64,000 nt of DNA from Bacillota bacterium. Lineage in GTDB: Bacteria; Bacillota; Clostridia; Christensenellales; SZUA-584. The notes beneath the pieces are model-generated. The model was given only the letters and a program-made list of their open reading frames with translations, was not told the origin of the DNA and made no database searches. Numbering within the stretch: the first letter of the stretch is position 1; each line of letters opens with the position of its first letter. The stretch covers positions 62,001 through 126,000 of the forward strand of contig JAEWCC010000008.1 of the NCBI GenBank assembly GCA_023390815.1. The letters run 5' to 3'. Position numbers and translations under genes: made by a program. This document shows positions 17,906 through 26,261 of the stretch, one piece after another.

Positions 17906-19026
17906 AGCACCGAGCCCTTCCGGATGATGGTGGGATAGTTGACGTCGCCGATCAGTGTGCGCCCTTCGCGGATACGGCAGTCCTTATCCGTGATCACGTT
18001 TTCGAGCACACAGTTCTTGTCGATCTCGCAGTCCTGCATGATGACGCAGCCTTTCACTTTGGCCCCCTTGCCGATGTGCACGCCGCGGAACAGCATGCTG
18101 TCCTCCACCGTACCGTCGATGATGCAGCCGTTCGCGAGAAAGCTGTTATTGACGCGCGCATGGCTGCCGTATTTCACGGGCGCCTCGTCCTTGACCTTGG
18201 TATATACAGGCTGGCCTGTGTAGAACAGATCCTTCTGTACTTCCTCGCGCAGCATGTCCAGATTCATATCATAGTACGCGTTGACCGAGTCGAGCCGGCC
18301 CACGTAACCCGTGTGCTCAATCGCTTGAATGCGCAAATTCTTGACGTTGCGCATCAGTGCGCCGCCGATGAAGTCGTAATGGCCCTGCGCTACGCTGCGG
18401 TCGATGATGTACTCGAGCAAACTCTTGTGGATCAGGAACACGTCCATGCTGATCTTGTCGGAACGCGAATACCGGAAATCGAACTCCATGTCCGTAACCC
18501 AGCCGTTCTCGTCGGTAAACAGCCGCAGCTCGCGGTGGCGTTCCCGGTTTTCATTGTTCTTTTCCACACTGTAGAGCATCGTGATGTCGGCCTGCGTCTC
18601 CATGTGGCGCTTGAACATCTGGTTGTAGGTCGCCGTAAATACGGAGCTTGCGCCCGTCAGCAGGCAATAGGGCTGCGGCGCGCGACGGATATACGACAGG
18701 TTGCTCTTGATGGCATCCGCGACGCCGCGGTAGATGCCCGTGTTTTCAGCATAGTCGAACGGCGGAAGGATAAAGAGCCCGTCCGTCTTGCGCGAGAGGT
18801 CCCATTCCTTGCCCGAGCCCACATGGTCCATCAGCGACTGGTAGCTCTTCTGCGTGATGATGCCCACGTTGCGGATGCCGCTGTTGACGAGGTTTGAAAG
18901 GTGAAAGTCGATGACGCGGTAGCGCCCGCCCACCGGCAGTGCCGCGATGGAGCGCGCCAGTACGAGCTCGCGCAGGTTGTAGTTCTCCTCGCCGGCAAAT
19001 ATCAAGCCGAATACGTCCTTGATCAT
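17902..19026 (-). CDS. glgD: GlgD-type subunit of glucose-1-phosphate adenylyltransferase
   Basis: The protein has 374 residues from ATG 19026, which overlaps the glgC stop as ATGA and has GAAGAGGTG upstream. The nucleotidyltransferase fold is preserved (VGGRYRVIDFHLSNLVNSGI), but the catalytic N-terminal signature is altered: FAGEENYNLRELVLAR stands where GlgC has the GGQGSRL loop. This is the known GlgD type, a non-catalytic partner that modulates GlgC in Bacillota. The C-terminal left-handed beta helix region carries hexapeptide-like repeats (GKGAKVKGCVIMQDCEI). Order glgC-glgD is conserved among Clostridia. Confidence 0.93.
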   Translation of the reverse strand: MIKDVFGLIFAGEENYNLRELVLARSIAALPVGGRYRVIDFHLSNLVNSGIRNVGIITQKSYQSLMDHVGSGKEWDLSRKTDGLFILPPFDYAENTGIYRGVADAIKSNLSYIRRAPQPYCLLTGASSVFTATYNQMFKRHMETQADITMLYSVEKNNENRERHRELRLFTDENGWVTDMEFDFRYSRSDKISMDVFLIHKSLLEYIIDRSVAQGHYDFIGGALMRNVKNLRIQAIEHTGYVGRLDSVNAYYDMNLDMLREEVQKDLFYTGQPVYTKVKDEAPVKYGSHARVNNSFLANGCIIDGTVEDSMLFRGVHIGKGAKVKGCVIMQDCEIDKNCVLENVITDKDCRIREGRTLIGDVNYPTIIRKGSVL

Positions 19027-20243
19027 ACGTACACCTCTTCTTCCACCTTGCACACCGTCTGCTCACACTCGCTGCCCGGCTCAATCGATGCGCCTTCCTC
19101 GATGGTATAGCCCGAGGCAACCCGCACCCGCTGCCCGATCACGGTAATCTTCCGCCCACCGCCGATATGGCAGCCGCTGCCTACAGTGACGTCTTCGTCA
19201 ATAATGGACTTCTCCACCACGCTTCCGGGGCCAATCACGGTATTCTGCATGATGATACTGTCGCGTACGACCGCGCCTTCCATCACCTTGACTTCCGGGA
19301 ACAGCACGCTGTTTTCCACCCGGCCGAAAATATGGCAGCCCTCCGAAACGAGGCTCGTGCGGGTAACGGCGTTTTTGCCCACGAAGTGTGGCGGCTGGTT
19401 TGGGTTGCGCGAGAATATTCTCCAAGAAGGATCGTAAAGATCGAACTCGGGGTGATCCTGCAGCAGCTCCATGTTGGCTTCCCAAAGGCTCTGCAAGGTC
19501 CCTACATCCTTCCAGTAGCCGCTGAACGTATAAGCAAACACGAAGTCTCCGGCGTTCACCATCTTGGGGATGATATCCCTGCCGAAGTCGTAAGAGGACT
19601 CCTTGTCCTGACTGTCCCGGTACAGCCAGGACCGCACCTTGCGCCAGCTGAATATGTACACGCCCATCGAAGCGAGATCACTCTTGGGGACTTTGGGCTT
19701 CTCTTCGAACTCGATAATGCGCCCTGTCTCGTCGGTGTTCATGATGCCGTAGCGCGACGCCTCCTTGATTGGCACGCGAATGACCGCGATCGTCGCGTCG
19801 GCCTCCTTCTCGATATGAGCCCGCAGCATCGCGCTGTAATCCATCTTATAGATATGATCTCCCGAAAGTACGAGTAAATAATCCGGATCGTAGCGGTCGA
19901 TGAAAAAGCTGTTCTGGAATATGGCGTTGGCTGTGCCGGAATACCATTCGCCGCGCTCGCCCTTCATATAGGGCGGCAGGATGAACACGCCGCCGTTGTT
20001 GATGTCAAGGTCCCATGGCGAGCCTGTGCCGATATACGCGTTGAGTTCCAGCGGCTGGTACTGCGTCAGCACGCCCACCGTGTCGATGCCCGAGTTCGTG
20101 CAGTTGGACAGCGCGAAATCGATGATGCGGTACTTGCCCCCATAGGGCACCGCCGGCTTGGCGCGTGATTTGGTGAGCACCCCCAGCCGCGAGCCTTGTC
20201 CGCCCGCAAGCAGCATGGCGATACATTTCTTTTTATTGGCCAT
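19023..20243 (-). CDS. glgC: Glucose-1-phosphate adenylyltransferase, catalytic subunit
   Basis: The protein has 406 residues and makes ADP-glucose from ATP and glucose-1-phosphate, the committed step of glycogen synthesis. ATG 20243 (MANKKKCIAML) was chosen because CGGAGGTG precedes it; the frame extends 5' inside glgB. Hallmarks are AMLLAGGQGSRLG, KPAVPYGGKYRIIDF, VLSGDHIYKMDY and IEFEEKP, with a C-terminal beta-helix (GCHIFGRVENSVLF, GAVVRDSIIMQNTVIG). It overlaps glgB by 11 bp and glgD by 4 bp, which suggests coupled translation. Confidence 0.96.
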   Translation of the reverse strand: MANKKKCIAMLLAGGQGSRLGVLTKSRAKPAVPYGGKYRIIDFALSNCTNSGIDTVGVLTQYQPLELNAYIGTGSPWDLDINNGGVFILPPYMKGERGEWYSGTANAIFQNSFFIDRYDPDYLLVLSGDHIYKMDYSAMLRAHIEKEADATIAVIRVPIKEASRYGIMNTDETGRIIEFEEKPKVPKSDLASMGVYIFSWRKVRSWLYRDSQDKESSYDFGRDIIPKMVNAGDFVFAYTFSGYWKDVGTLQSLWEANMELLQDHPEFDLYDPSWRIFSRNPNQPPHFVGKNAVTRTSLVSEGCHIFGRVENSVLFPEVKVMEGAVVRDSIIMQNTVIGPGSVVEKSIIDEDVTVGSGCHIGGGRKITVIGQRVRVASGYTIEEGASIEPGSECEQTVCKVEEEVYV

Positions 20244-22158
20244 TCCCTGCGCACCTCCGTATTTCATTCTCCGTAAAGGCATAATACACCGCCGAAAGAG
20301 GCGGTATGCATAACTCCGCACGGAAAGGCAGGCCCGCAAAGCCGCCCTCCTGCGCGGAAATTATCGTCTCATTTTTTTGTCCGCTGCCGCCATACTCCTC
20401 CGCGTCGCTCGAAAGCACCTGCGTCAGCGTACCCTCCCCGGGCAGCCCGACGATCCAGCTTTCCACCGGCACGGGCGTAAAGTTGAACGCGCAAACGATG
20501 CGCTGAGGGGTATCCCCCGCCGCGGTGCGCATGAAACACAGTGCGCTGCGCTGCGCGTCGCCTACGTTCAGCCACGTGAAACCCGCCCAGCCGCCGTCCG
20601 CCTCAAAAAGCGCGGGATGGCTTTTATAGAAAGCGCCGAGAGCCGCGACAAAACGTTGCATCTGGCCATGACGCGGGTAATCGAGCAGGAACCAGTCCAG
20701 CGGGCGCTTCGGGTCCCACTCAATGAACTGGCCGAACTCGCAGCCCATAAACATGAGCTTCTTGCCCGGATGCGCGAACATGTAGCCGTACAGCGCGCGC
20801 AACGACGAGAACTTCTCGTCGTAGCTGCCGAACATCTTGTCCAGCATAGACTTCTTGCCGTGCACCACCTCGTCGTGCGAATACGGCAGCACGAAGTTTT
20901 CCGAGAACGCGTAGTGCAGCGAGAAGGTCATCTTGTTGTGATTGAACTGGCGAAAGAAATGGTCCATGGACATATACGCAAGCGTATCGTGCATGAACCC
21001 CATGTTCCACTTGAACGAAAACCCAAGCCCCCCGTCGGATGCCGGTTTCGTGATGCCCGGATAGGAGGTCGACTCCTCCGCGACCGTGACAGCGCCCGGA
21101 TGGCGCGCATGAATTGTGGCGTTGAGCTTTTTCAAAAACGCTTCGGCGGAGAAATCGATGTTGCCGCCGTGCTCGTTGGGGATGTACTCGCCTTCGTTTC
21201 GTGCGTAGTCCAGGTACAGCATCGAGGTCACCGCGTCAACGCGGATTCCCTCGACATGGTAAACATCCATCAGCATCATGGCGCTGGACACGAGAAAGCT
21301 CACGACTTCCGGCTGTTTGTAATTGAATATCAACGTGCCCCACTGCGGGTGGTTGGCCTGTATCGGGTTGGCGTGCTCAAACAGGCACGAACCGTCGAAG
21401 CAAGCGAGGCCGTGATCGTCCTTCGGGAAATGAGCGGGCACCCAGTCCATGATCACGCCGATGCCGCGGCTGTGCATCACATCCACAAAGTACATGAAGT
21501 CCTGCGGCGTGCCGTAGCGGCTCGTGATGGCAAAATAGCCGGTTACCTGATACCCCCACGAGCCATCAAACGGATACTCATTGAGCGGCAGCAGCTCGAC
21601 ATGCGTGTAGCTCATCTGTACGAGGTAATCGGCCAGCTCCCCGGCGATCTCGCGCAAGCTCACATACTCGTAGCCTTTCTTCGTGCGCCACGAGCCGATG
21701 TGCATCTCGTATATGGACATCGGTGCTGTAAAGATATTGTTCTGCGTTCTCTGCCGCGTGAATTCTTCGTCATGCCATTCAAAGCCGCCGAGGCTCCACA
21801 CCTTGGAGGCGGTTTTGGGCGCGACCTCGGCGTGGAAAGCGAACGGGTCGGCCTTGAACCGAACGCGCCCGTCGCATCCCGTGATCTGATATTTATAATT
21901 GTCGCCGTCCTTAAGGCCCGGTACAAACGCCGCGTACGCGCCGCCGGAAAGCTTCTCCATGGGGTTTTTCGCCGCATCCCAGCCGTTGAAATCCCCCACG
22001 ACGCTGACCGCTTTTGCACTCGGCGCCCATACGAGGAAGCGGTGCATATCAAGCTCCGGCACATGGTGGCAGCCGAATATCCGATACGCCTGCTGCGCCT
22101 CGCCCGTATTGAAGAGATAAATCTCCTCCATATTTACATGTTGCGCGATATCTTTCAT
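20233..22158 (-). CDS. glgB: 1,4-alpha-glucan branching enzyme
   Basis: This GH13 branching enzyme introduces alpha-1,6 branches into glycogen. An N-terminal CBM48 domain (about 20-110, FLVWAPSAKAVSVVGDFNGWD) precedes the barrel with DWVPAHFP, GIRVDAVTSML (nucleophile Asp), VAEESTSYPG (acid/base Glu) and YSHDEVVHGKKS. I prefer ATG 22158 because AGGGAG is well placed; GTG 22212 would add 18 residues but its AGGA is too close. It appears to be the first gene of the glycogen operon; an upstream AT-rich region (22213-22330) probably holds the promoter but I could not fix its boxes. Confidence 0.95.
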   Translation of the reverse strand: MKDIAQHVNMEEIYLFNTGEAQQAYRIFGCHHVPELDMHRFLVWAPSAKAVSVVGDFNGWDAAKNPMEKLSGGAYAAFVPGLKDGDNYKYQITGCDGRVRFKADPFAFHAEVAPKTASKVWSLGGFEWHDEEFTRQRTQNNIFTAPMSIYEMHIGSWRTKKGYEYVSLREIAGELADYLVQMSYTHVELLPLNEYPFDGSWGYQVTGYFAITSRYGTPQDFMYFVDVMHSRGIGVIMDWVPAHFPKDDHGLACFDGSCLFEHANPIQANHPQWGTLIFNYKQPEVVSFLVSSAMMLMDVYHVEGIRVDAVTSMLYLDYARNEGEYIPNEHGGNIDFSAEAFLKKLNATIHARHPGAVTVAEESTSYPGITKPASDGGLGFSFKWNMGFMHDTLAYMSMDHFFRQFNHNKMTFSLHYAFSENFVLPYSHDEVVHGKKSMLDKMFGSYDEKFSSLRALYGYMFAHPGKKLMFMGCEFGQFIEWDPKRPLDWFLLDYPRHGQMQRFVAALGAFYKSHPALFEADGGWAGFTWLNVGDAQRSALCFMRTAAGDTPQRIVCAFNFTPVPVESWIVGLPGEGTLTQVLSSDAEEYGGSGQKNETIISAQEGGFAGLPFRAELCIPPLSAVYYAFTENEIRRCAGNGQ

Positions 22159-22349
22159 GTGCCGCTCCCTGAGCGAATCGTCCTCCCGAACGTACGGCGC
22201 AATGCCGTTCACTATTCCTGTAATGAATATTCGACTCTTTTCCTGTCTTTCCCTTCAAGGCGGTTGCCTAAATCATGAATACAATATTAAAATTACGTAA
22301 TATTTAACCCGTTACCGCGCCGGTTAAGCAACCAAGCTTGAGCCGGATG

Positions 22350-22383
22350 CAAAAAAGCCAGAGCAATTCCGCCCTGGCCTTTC
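22350..22383 (-). terminator. Intrinsic terminator after ald
   Basis: On the minus strand GGCCAGGGC, AATT-containing loop, GCTCTGGC is followed by TTTTTT, about 25 bp beyond the alanine dehydrogenase stop codon. Confidence 0.75.
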
Positions 22384-22408
22384 GTTTGGCCGCGATGTTT
22401 CAGATACA

Positions 22409-23533
22409 CTACAACGTGTCAATAAAGTTGTGAGGATCCCTGTATTCCAGCTTCAGGCTGTCCGCCGCGTTTTTACAGGTCATGAAGCCCTTTGCGGTGT
22501 TCAGCCCTTTTAAGAGGGCGGCGTCCTCGCGCAGCGCGCACGCAACACCCTTGGATGCCAGGCTCACGAGATATGGCAGCGTAGCCGATTCCAGCGCGAG
22601 CGTCGAGGTCCGGGGCACTGCGCCCGGCATATTGGCGACCGAATAGTGGATAACGCCGAAGTAATCGTAGGTCGGATGATCGTGCGTCGTCGCGTGATCG
22701 ATCGTTTCGATCGAACCACCCTGATCGATCGCGACATCGACGATGACCGACCCTTTCTTCATCGTCCTTACCATCTGCTCCGTTACGATCTTCGGGGCGC
22801 TCTTCCCTGGCACCAACACCGCGCCGACGAGCAAGTCGGCTTCTTTCACGGCCTGCGCCACGTTATAGGCGTTGCACACCAGCGTCTTGATACGCCCGCC
22901 GAATATGTCGTCGAGATACCGCAGGCGGGGCAGGCTGATATCCAGTATGGTGACGTCCGCGCCGAGACCGACCGCCATCTTCGCGGCATTGGTACCCACG
23001 GTGCCGCCGCCAATGATGACGACTTTGGCGGGCATTACGCCGCTGACGCCGCCGAGCAACACGCCGAGGCCGCCGTTCGGCTTCTGCAGCAGGGTTGCGC
23101 CGACCTGTATGGACATGCGGCCCGCCACCTCGCTCATCGGTGCAAGTAGCGGCAGCGCCCCGCCCGCAAGCTCGACCGTCTCATACGCGATGCCTGTGAC
23201 TTCTTTATCGAGCAGTGCCTTGGTGAGGCCCGGATTGGGCGCAAGATGAAGGTAGGTGTACAGCGTTTGGCCCGGATGGAAAAGCGCGTACTCCGGTTCA
23301 AGCGGTTCCTTCACCTTTACGATGATTTCCGCCCGGTCAAATATGGACTTCTTATCTTCTGAAATGACCCCGCCTGCCTGAATATATTCCTCATCGTAAA
23401 AACCGCTGCCGTTGCCCGCTCCGGCCTCCACCAGAACGGTATGTCCCTCCTGCGTCAGCACGTGTACGCCTCCGGGGGTAAGACCAACCCTGAATTCGTT
23501 ATTCTTGATCTCCTTGATAACGCCGATGACCAT
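22409..23533 (-). CDS. ald: Alanine dehydrogenase
   Basis: The protein has 374 residues, the standard length. It catalyses NAD-dependent interconversion of L-alanine with pyruvate and ammonia. Signatures are KEIKNNEFRVGLTPGGV at the N-terminus, LAPMSEVAGRMS, the Rossmann loop IGGGTVGTNAAKMAVGLGA, and the C-terminal HYSVANMPGAVPRTSTLALE. It begins 26 bp after the Lrp-type regulator and is followed by a terminator, so lrp-ald is a two-gene unit. An Lrp-like activator next to ald is a common arrangement, with the regulator sensing alanine or a related amino acid. Confidence 0.97.
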   Translation of the reverse strand: MVIGVIKEIKNNEFRVGLTPGGVHVLTQEGHTVLVEAGAGNGSGFYDEEYIQAGGVISEDKKSIFDRAEIIVKVKEPLEPEYALFHPGQTLYTYLHLAPNPGLTKALLDKEVTGIAYETVELAGGALPLLAPMSEVAGRMSIQVGATLLQKPNGGLGVLLGGVSGVMPAKVVIIGGGTVGTNAAKMAVGLGADVTILDISLPRLRYLDDIFGGRIKTLVCNAYNVAQAVKEADLLVGAVLVPGKSAPKIVTEQMVRTMKKGSVIVDVAIDQGGSIETIDHATTHDHPTYDYFGVIHYSVANMPGAVPRTSTLALESATLPYLVSLASKGVACALREDAALLKGLNTAKGFMTCKNAADSLKLEYRDPHNFIDTL

Positions 23534-23559
23534 GGAATTTCCCTCTTTATTTCAGATTA

Positions 23560-24006
23560 CTACTCCGGGAAAACGGACTCGTTGTTTTTGCAGGTGGCCA
23601 GCACGACGTTGGTATATGTCTTGACGATGCCGGGTACGCTTTTGATCTTGTTGAGGAGTTTTTCAAGCGTAGAGGGATTATTGGTTACAATCTTCAACAC
23701 ATAATCAAAGTTGCCCGCGATATAATGGCACTCCAGAATATCGTTTTCGTTTTGGACATATTGCAGGAAATTCGCGATGTAGCTGGGGTTTTCGAGGCTG
23801 ACGAACATGATCGCGGTCAATTCCTTGTGAAAAAAGTTCCCGTCGATGATGGCTACATACCGGCTGATCGCTCCGGACGACTCCAGCTTCTTCACGCGCT
23901 CCCCCACAGCCGAAACCGAAAGGTTGATTTTCTGCCCGATATCGGAAAGGGATGCGCGCGCGTTCTTTTGGAGCTGCCGCAGGATCTTAATATCCAGTTC
24001 GTCCAT
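23560..24006 (-). CDS. Lrp/AsnC-family transcriptional regulator
   Basis: The protein has 148 residues from ATG 24006; GGAGGAATT precedes this codon, while the longer frame has no ribosome binding site. The N-terminal winged helix (DELDIKILRQLQKNARASLSDIG) and the following recognition helix (NLSVSAVGERVKKLESSGAI) are classical. The C-terminal RAM/AsnC ligand-binding domain contains ECHYIAGNFDYVLKI. It is placed directly before ald and probably controls it in response to an amino acid. A sigma-A-like promoter lies 25 bp upstream of the start. Confidence 0.93.
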   Translation of the reverse strand: MDELDIKILRQLQKNARASLSDIGQKINLSVSAVGERVKKLESSGAISRYVAIIDGNFFHKELTAIMFVSLENPSYIANFLQYVQNENDILECHYIAGNFDYVLKIVTNNPSTLEKLLNKIKSVPGIVKTYTNVVLATCKNNESVFPE

Positions 24007-24030
24007 AATTCCTCCGGAATAATTACTTTT

Positions 24031-24059
24031 ATTATAAAATTTCACGATAAATTCTACAA
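24031..24059 (-). promoter_or_regulatory. Candidate promoter of lrp-ald
   Basis: On the minus strand TTGTAG (24059-24054) and TATAAT (24036-24031) are separated by 17 bp, 25 bp before the lrp start codon. Confidence 0.55.
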
Positions 24060-24156
24060 TATACCGATCATAATGCAATAATTCTTTTTGTTCAATGATA
24101 AAATCACCAAATACATTTTATGCAAGGCGTGGTTTTTCAGGGAAAGGCAATAAATT

Positions 24157-25113
24157 TTATTTCTCTATGGTTTTGCGCTTTGTATGAGTGATAAACGCCT
24201 CCAGCGCTTCGCGGCTGAAGGGTGCGGTCGCTGCGCCAAGATGAAGCGCGCCAAACGCGCCGCAAGCGGAAGCGAAGACGAGCGCTTCTTCGGCGCTGCT
24301 CTTGTCCAGCAGGCTGTGGATCAGCCCCGCGCAGAACGCGTCGCCGGAGCCGGTGGTATCCACCGCGTCGATATCGAAGGCAGGCACATAGCCGGTGAAA
24401 TCACGACAACACGCGTATGCGCCTTTGGGCCCCAGCTTGATCACGACATTCTTCGCCCCCGCATCCAGAAAAGCCTGTGCAGCGTCCTCGTATTTCAGCC
24501 TGTTCGTCAGTTGATCGCTGTCCTTCTCGCTCGGGACAAACCAGTCGATATATGGCAGAAACCGCCGGATACCGTTCAATTTGGTGCCGTTCTTGTCCGA
24601 GGACATATCGGCAAACGTCATCACGCCATGACGCTTTGCGTGGGCCAGCACTGCCTCCAGCCCTTCCGCTTCCAGCTTTAAGCAGCCGTACAGGCTGCCG
24701 ATTGAAAGCGCGCGGGCGCTTGCGATCAAGTCCATGTCCACGTCGGCCAGACAAAAATCGTAGTTGTTGCCGGGACGCGTGATGATACTGCGCTGCCCGT
24801 CCGGCGATACCAGCACGATCGCCGTGCTCGTCACCGACTCCGCCGATACCGCAACGTGTGAAACGTCTACGCCGCGCGACGCCATCTCGGATAGGAAAAG
24901 CCGCCCCAGCGCGTCGTCGCCGAGACGGCAGCTGAGCGCCACGCTCCGGCCCAAGAGGGAAAGGTCTGCCGCCTGATTCGCGGCGTCCCCACCCGTCGTT
25001 ACGGTGATGTCGTCGATTCGCGTATTGTCGTGGTCAAACAAGGTCCTGTCCGCAGGCCGCGCGAGGATATCCATCACGGCGATGCCCATCGTAATTACGT
25101 CATAGCTTTTCAT
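24157..25113 (-). CDS. PfkB-family carbohydrate kinase
   Basis: This ribokinase-fold sugar or nucleoside kinase has 318 residues. The N-terminal GGDAANQAADLSLLG and the C-terminal signature AVDTTGSGDAFCAGLI, with the catalytic Asp, are intact. There is no signal peptide. I start it at ATG 25113; GTG 25122 is equally possible, as neither has a clear Shine-Dalgarno. It lies downstream of the glycyl radical cluster on the same strand but is separated from it by a structured non-coding repeat with terminator-like hairpins, so co-transcription is uncertain. The substrate cannot be told; the motif layout fits the ribokinase/adenosine kinase branch rather than phosphofructokinase. Confidence 0.9.
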   Translation of the reverse strand: MKSYDVITMGIAVMDILARPADRTLFDHDNTRIDDITVTTGGDAANQAADLSLLGRSVALSCRLGDDALGRLFLSEMASRGVDVSHVAVSAESVTSTAIVLVSPDGQRSIITRPGNNYDFCLADVDMDLIASARALSIGSLYGCLKLEAEGLEAVLAHAKRHGVMTFADMSSDKNGTKLNGIRRFLPYIDWFVPSEKDSDQLTNRLKYEDAAQAFLDAGAKNVVIKLGPKGAYACCRDFTGYVPAFDIDAVDTTGSGDAFCAGLIHSLLDKSSAEEALVFASACGAFGALHLGAATAPFSREALEAFITHTKRKTIEK

Positions 25114-25172
25114 GGGTTTCACTATACACCCGTTCGGGCGCTTTGAACATAGCCGGATGACCGGAAATAAAA

Positions 25173-25411
25173 ATACCGCGCCGGTAAGGCAGCGGTATCA
25201 GAGTGTCAAAAAACCTCCTATAAAGGCCCCCTCTGACGAGGGGGCTGTCACCGATAGGTGACTGGAGGAGAGAAAGTGCCTTAAAACAGGTCACTCCCTC
25301 CGGCGCTACGCGCCACCTCCTACGTACCCGGAGGGTGCTCGTCTGAGGGAGGCATGATAAGCTTTATCGACAGCCTGATACCGCGGCGGTAAGGGCAGCG
25401 GTATCTCAGTG
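25173..25411. repeat. Structured non-coding repeat flanked by near-identical hairpin direct repeats
   Basis: No gene lies between 25114 and 25417. Two near-identical 33-34-nt sequences, 25173-25205 and 25378-25411, flank the stretch; each begins ATACCGC, ends in GCGGTAT plus a few bases, and can fold as a hairpin. Between them are two highly structured modules. Module 1 (about 25213-25269) contains GGCCCCCTCTGACGAGGGGG and TCACCGATAGGTGA hairpins bracketed by CCTCC and GGAGG. Module 2 (about 25292-25351) contains CCTCCGGCGCTACGCGCC and a matching CCGGAGGG, bracketed by CTCCCTC and GAGGGAG. It resembles dispersed GC-rich hairpin repeats found in many Clostridia. The minus-strand copy at 25411-25378 may act as terminator for the upstream gene. 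Confidence 0.65.
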
Positions 25412-25417
25412 AAACGA

Positions 25418-26245
25418 TCAGACGAACTCTGTTACGGCCTGGAGCGGCGCTTTGGGGTAGATATACCCCGGCACCGGCATGAGCGGATTGTATACCTTCT
25501 CCACATCCATCACATGGAGTCCGTTTTGTACGCCGCGGTATACGCCCTTGGTCAGCACGCTCTCCAGCGACAGATTCATCACGAATATCGCCGTCTTCTG
25601 CCCCGGTTTCAGCTTCTTCAGCTCACTGGCGTACGGCTTGCCGGTGAACACGATGCGTCCGCTTGTGCCGGACGATGCCTGCACAATCGGCGTGAGGCGG
25701 CAGAAGCCCTCCTCGTCCTCAATAGCGATGAATTTGAGCGAAGCGAGCCCATCCGCCAAACCGCGCGAGACATGGCCCAGCGCGCCGTTCTCATTGCCGC
25801 GCACGCCGCCCTTCCTCAGGCGCGTCAGCAGCGCGCCGCGGATAATCGCGCCCATATCGAGCGCCCCTTTCTCGGTGATATCGATCAGATCGAGGTAATA
25901 CACACGCCCGATGCCAAAGTAGGTGTTGTAGCGGAACAGCGGCTTGCTGTTCATGATGTCGAACTCCGGCCCCGTCGTCTCGGTATGCGTGTACGCTGCG
26001 CGTCCGCGCCACAACTCTTTGTCTACGCTCATCAGCAGGAACCCTGCTTTAGGGCGTTTCTGGATGAACTTCTTGGACAGCCCCTCGCAGAACTGCCCGA
26101 ACATCAGGCTCTTCTCGTCCTTTGCCATTAGCGTGCTCATCATCGTGATGTGCGGATATCCCACGTCGTCCTTGACCGCGATGAGCGCAATCTTGCTGTC
26201 CGATGCGAACAGCTTCCTGGCTTCCTCCGAAATCCTGTCCGGCAT
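25418..26245 (-). CDS. Pyridoxamine 5'-phosphate oxidase-like (flavin split-barrel) protein
   Basis: The protein has 275 residues from ATG 26245, supported by GGAGGTGCAGG; the longer frame runs into the activase gene. The first 130 residues fit the FMN-binding split-barrel fold: ISEEARKLFASDSKIALIAVKDD, then PHITMMSTLMAKDEKSLMFG and FIQKRPKAGFLLMSVD. The C-terminal half (FCRLTPIVQASSGTSGRIVFTG, GQKTAIFVMNLSLESVL) looks like a second, related barrel. It begins 16 bp after the glycyl-radical activase, so it belongs to that operon. The family binds FMN, F420 or haem; no exact function can be given. A flavin protein beside an oxygen-sensitive radical enzyme could serve reduction or redox protection, which is inference. 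Confidence 0.75.
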   Translation of the reverse strand: MPDRISEEARKLFASDSKIALIAVKDDVGYPHITMMSTLMAKDEKSLMFGQFCEGLSKKFIQKRPKAGFLLMSVDKELWRGRAAYTHTETTGPEFDIMNSKPLFRYNTYFGIGRVYYLDLIDITEKGALDMGAIIRGALLTRLRKGGVRGNENGALGHVSRGLADGLASLKFIAIEDEEGFCRLTPIVQASSGTSGRIVFTGKPYASELKKLKPGQKTAIFVMNLSLESVLTKGVYRGVQNGLHVMDVEKVYNPLMPVPGYIYPKAPLQAVTEFV

Positions 26246-26261
26246 AACCTGCACCTCCATT

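Noticed and set aside
16772..17938. A 388-codon plus-strand open frame opposite glgA
   Set aside because: It is antisense to a clear glycogen synthase and its composition is that of a shadow frame.
20377..22278. A 633-codon open frame on the plus strand opposite glgB
   Set aside because: It mirrors glgB, whose motifs are all present on the minus strand; the plus-strand translation is Arg/His-rich without recognisable motifs, an effect of GC-rich third positions.
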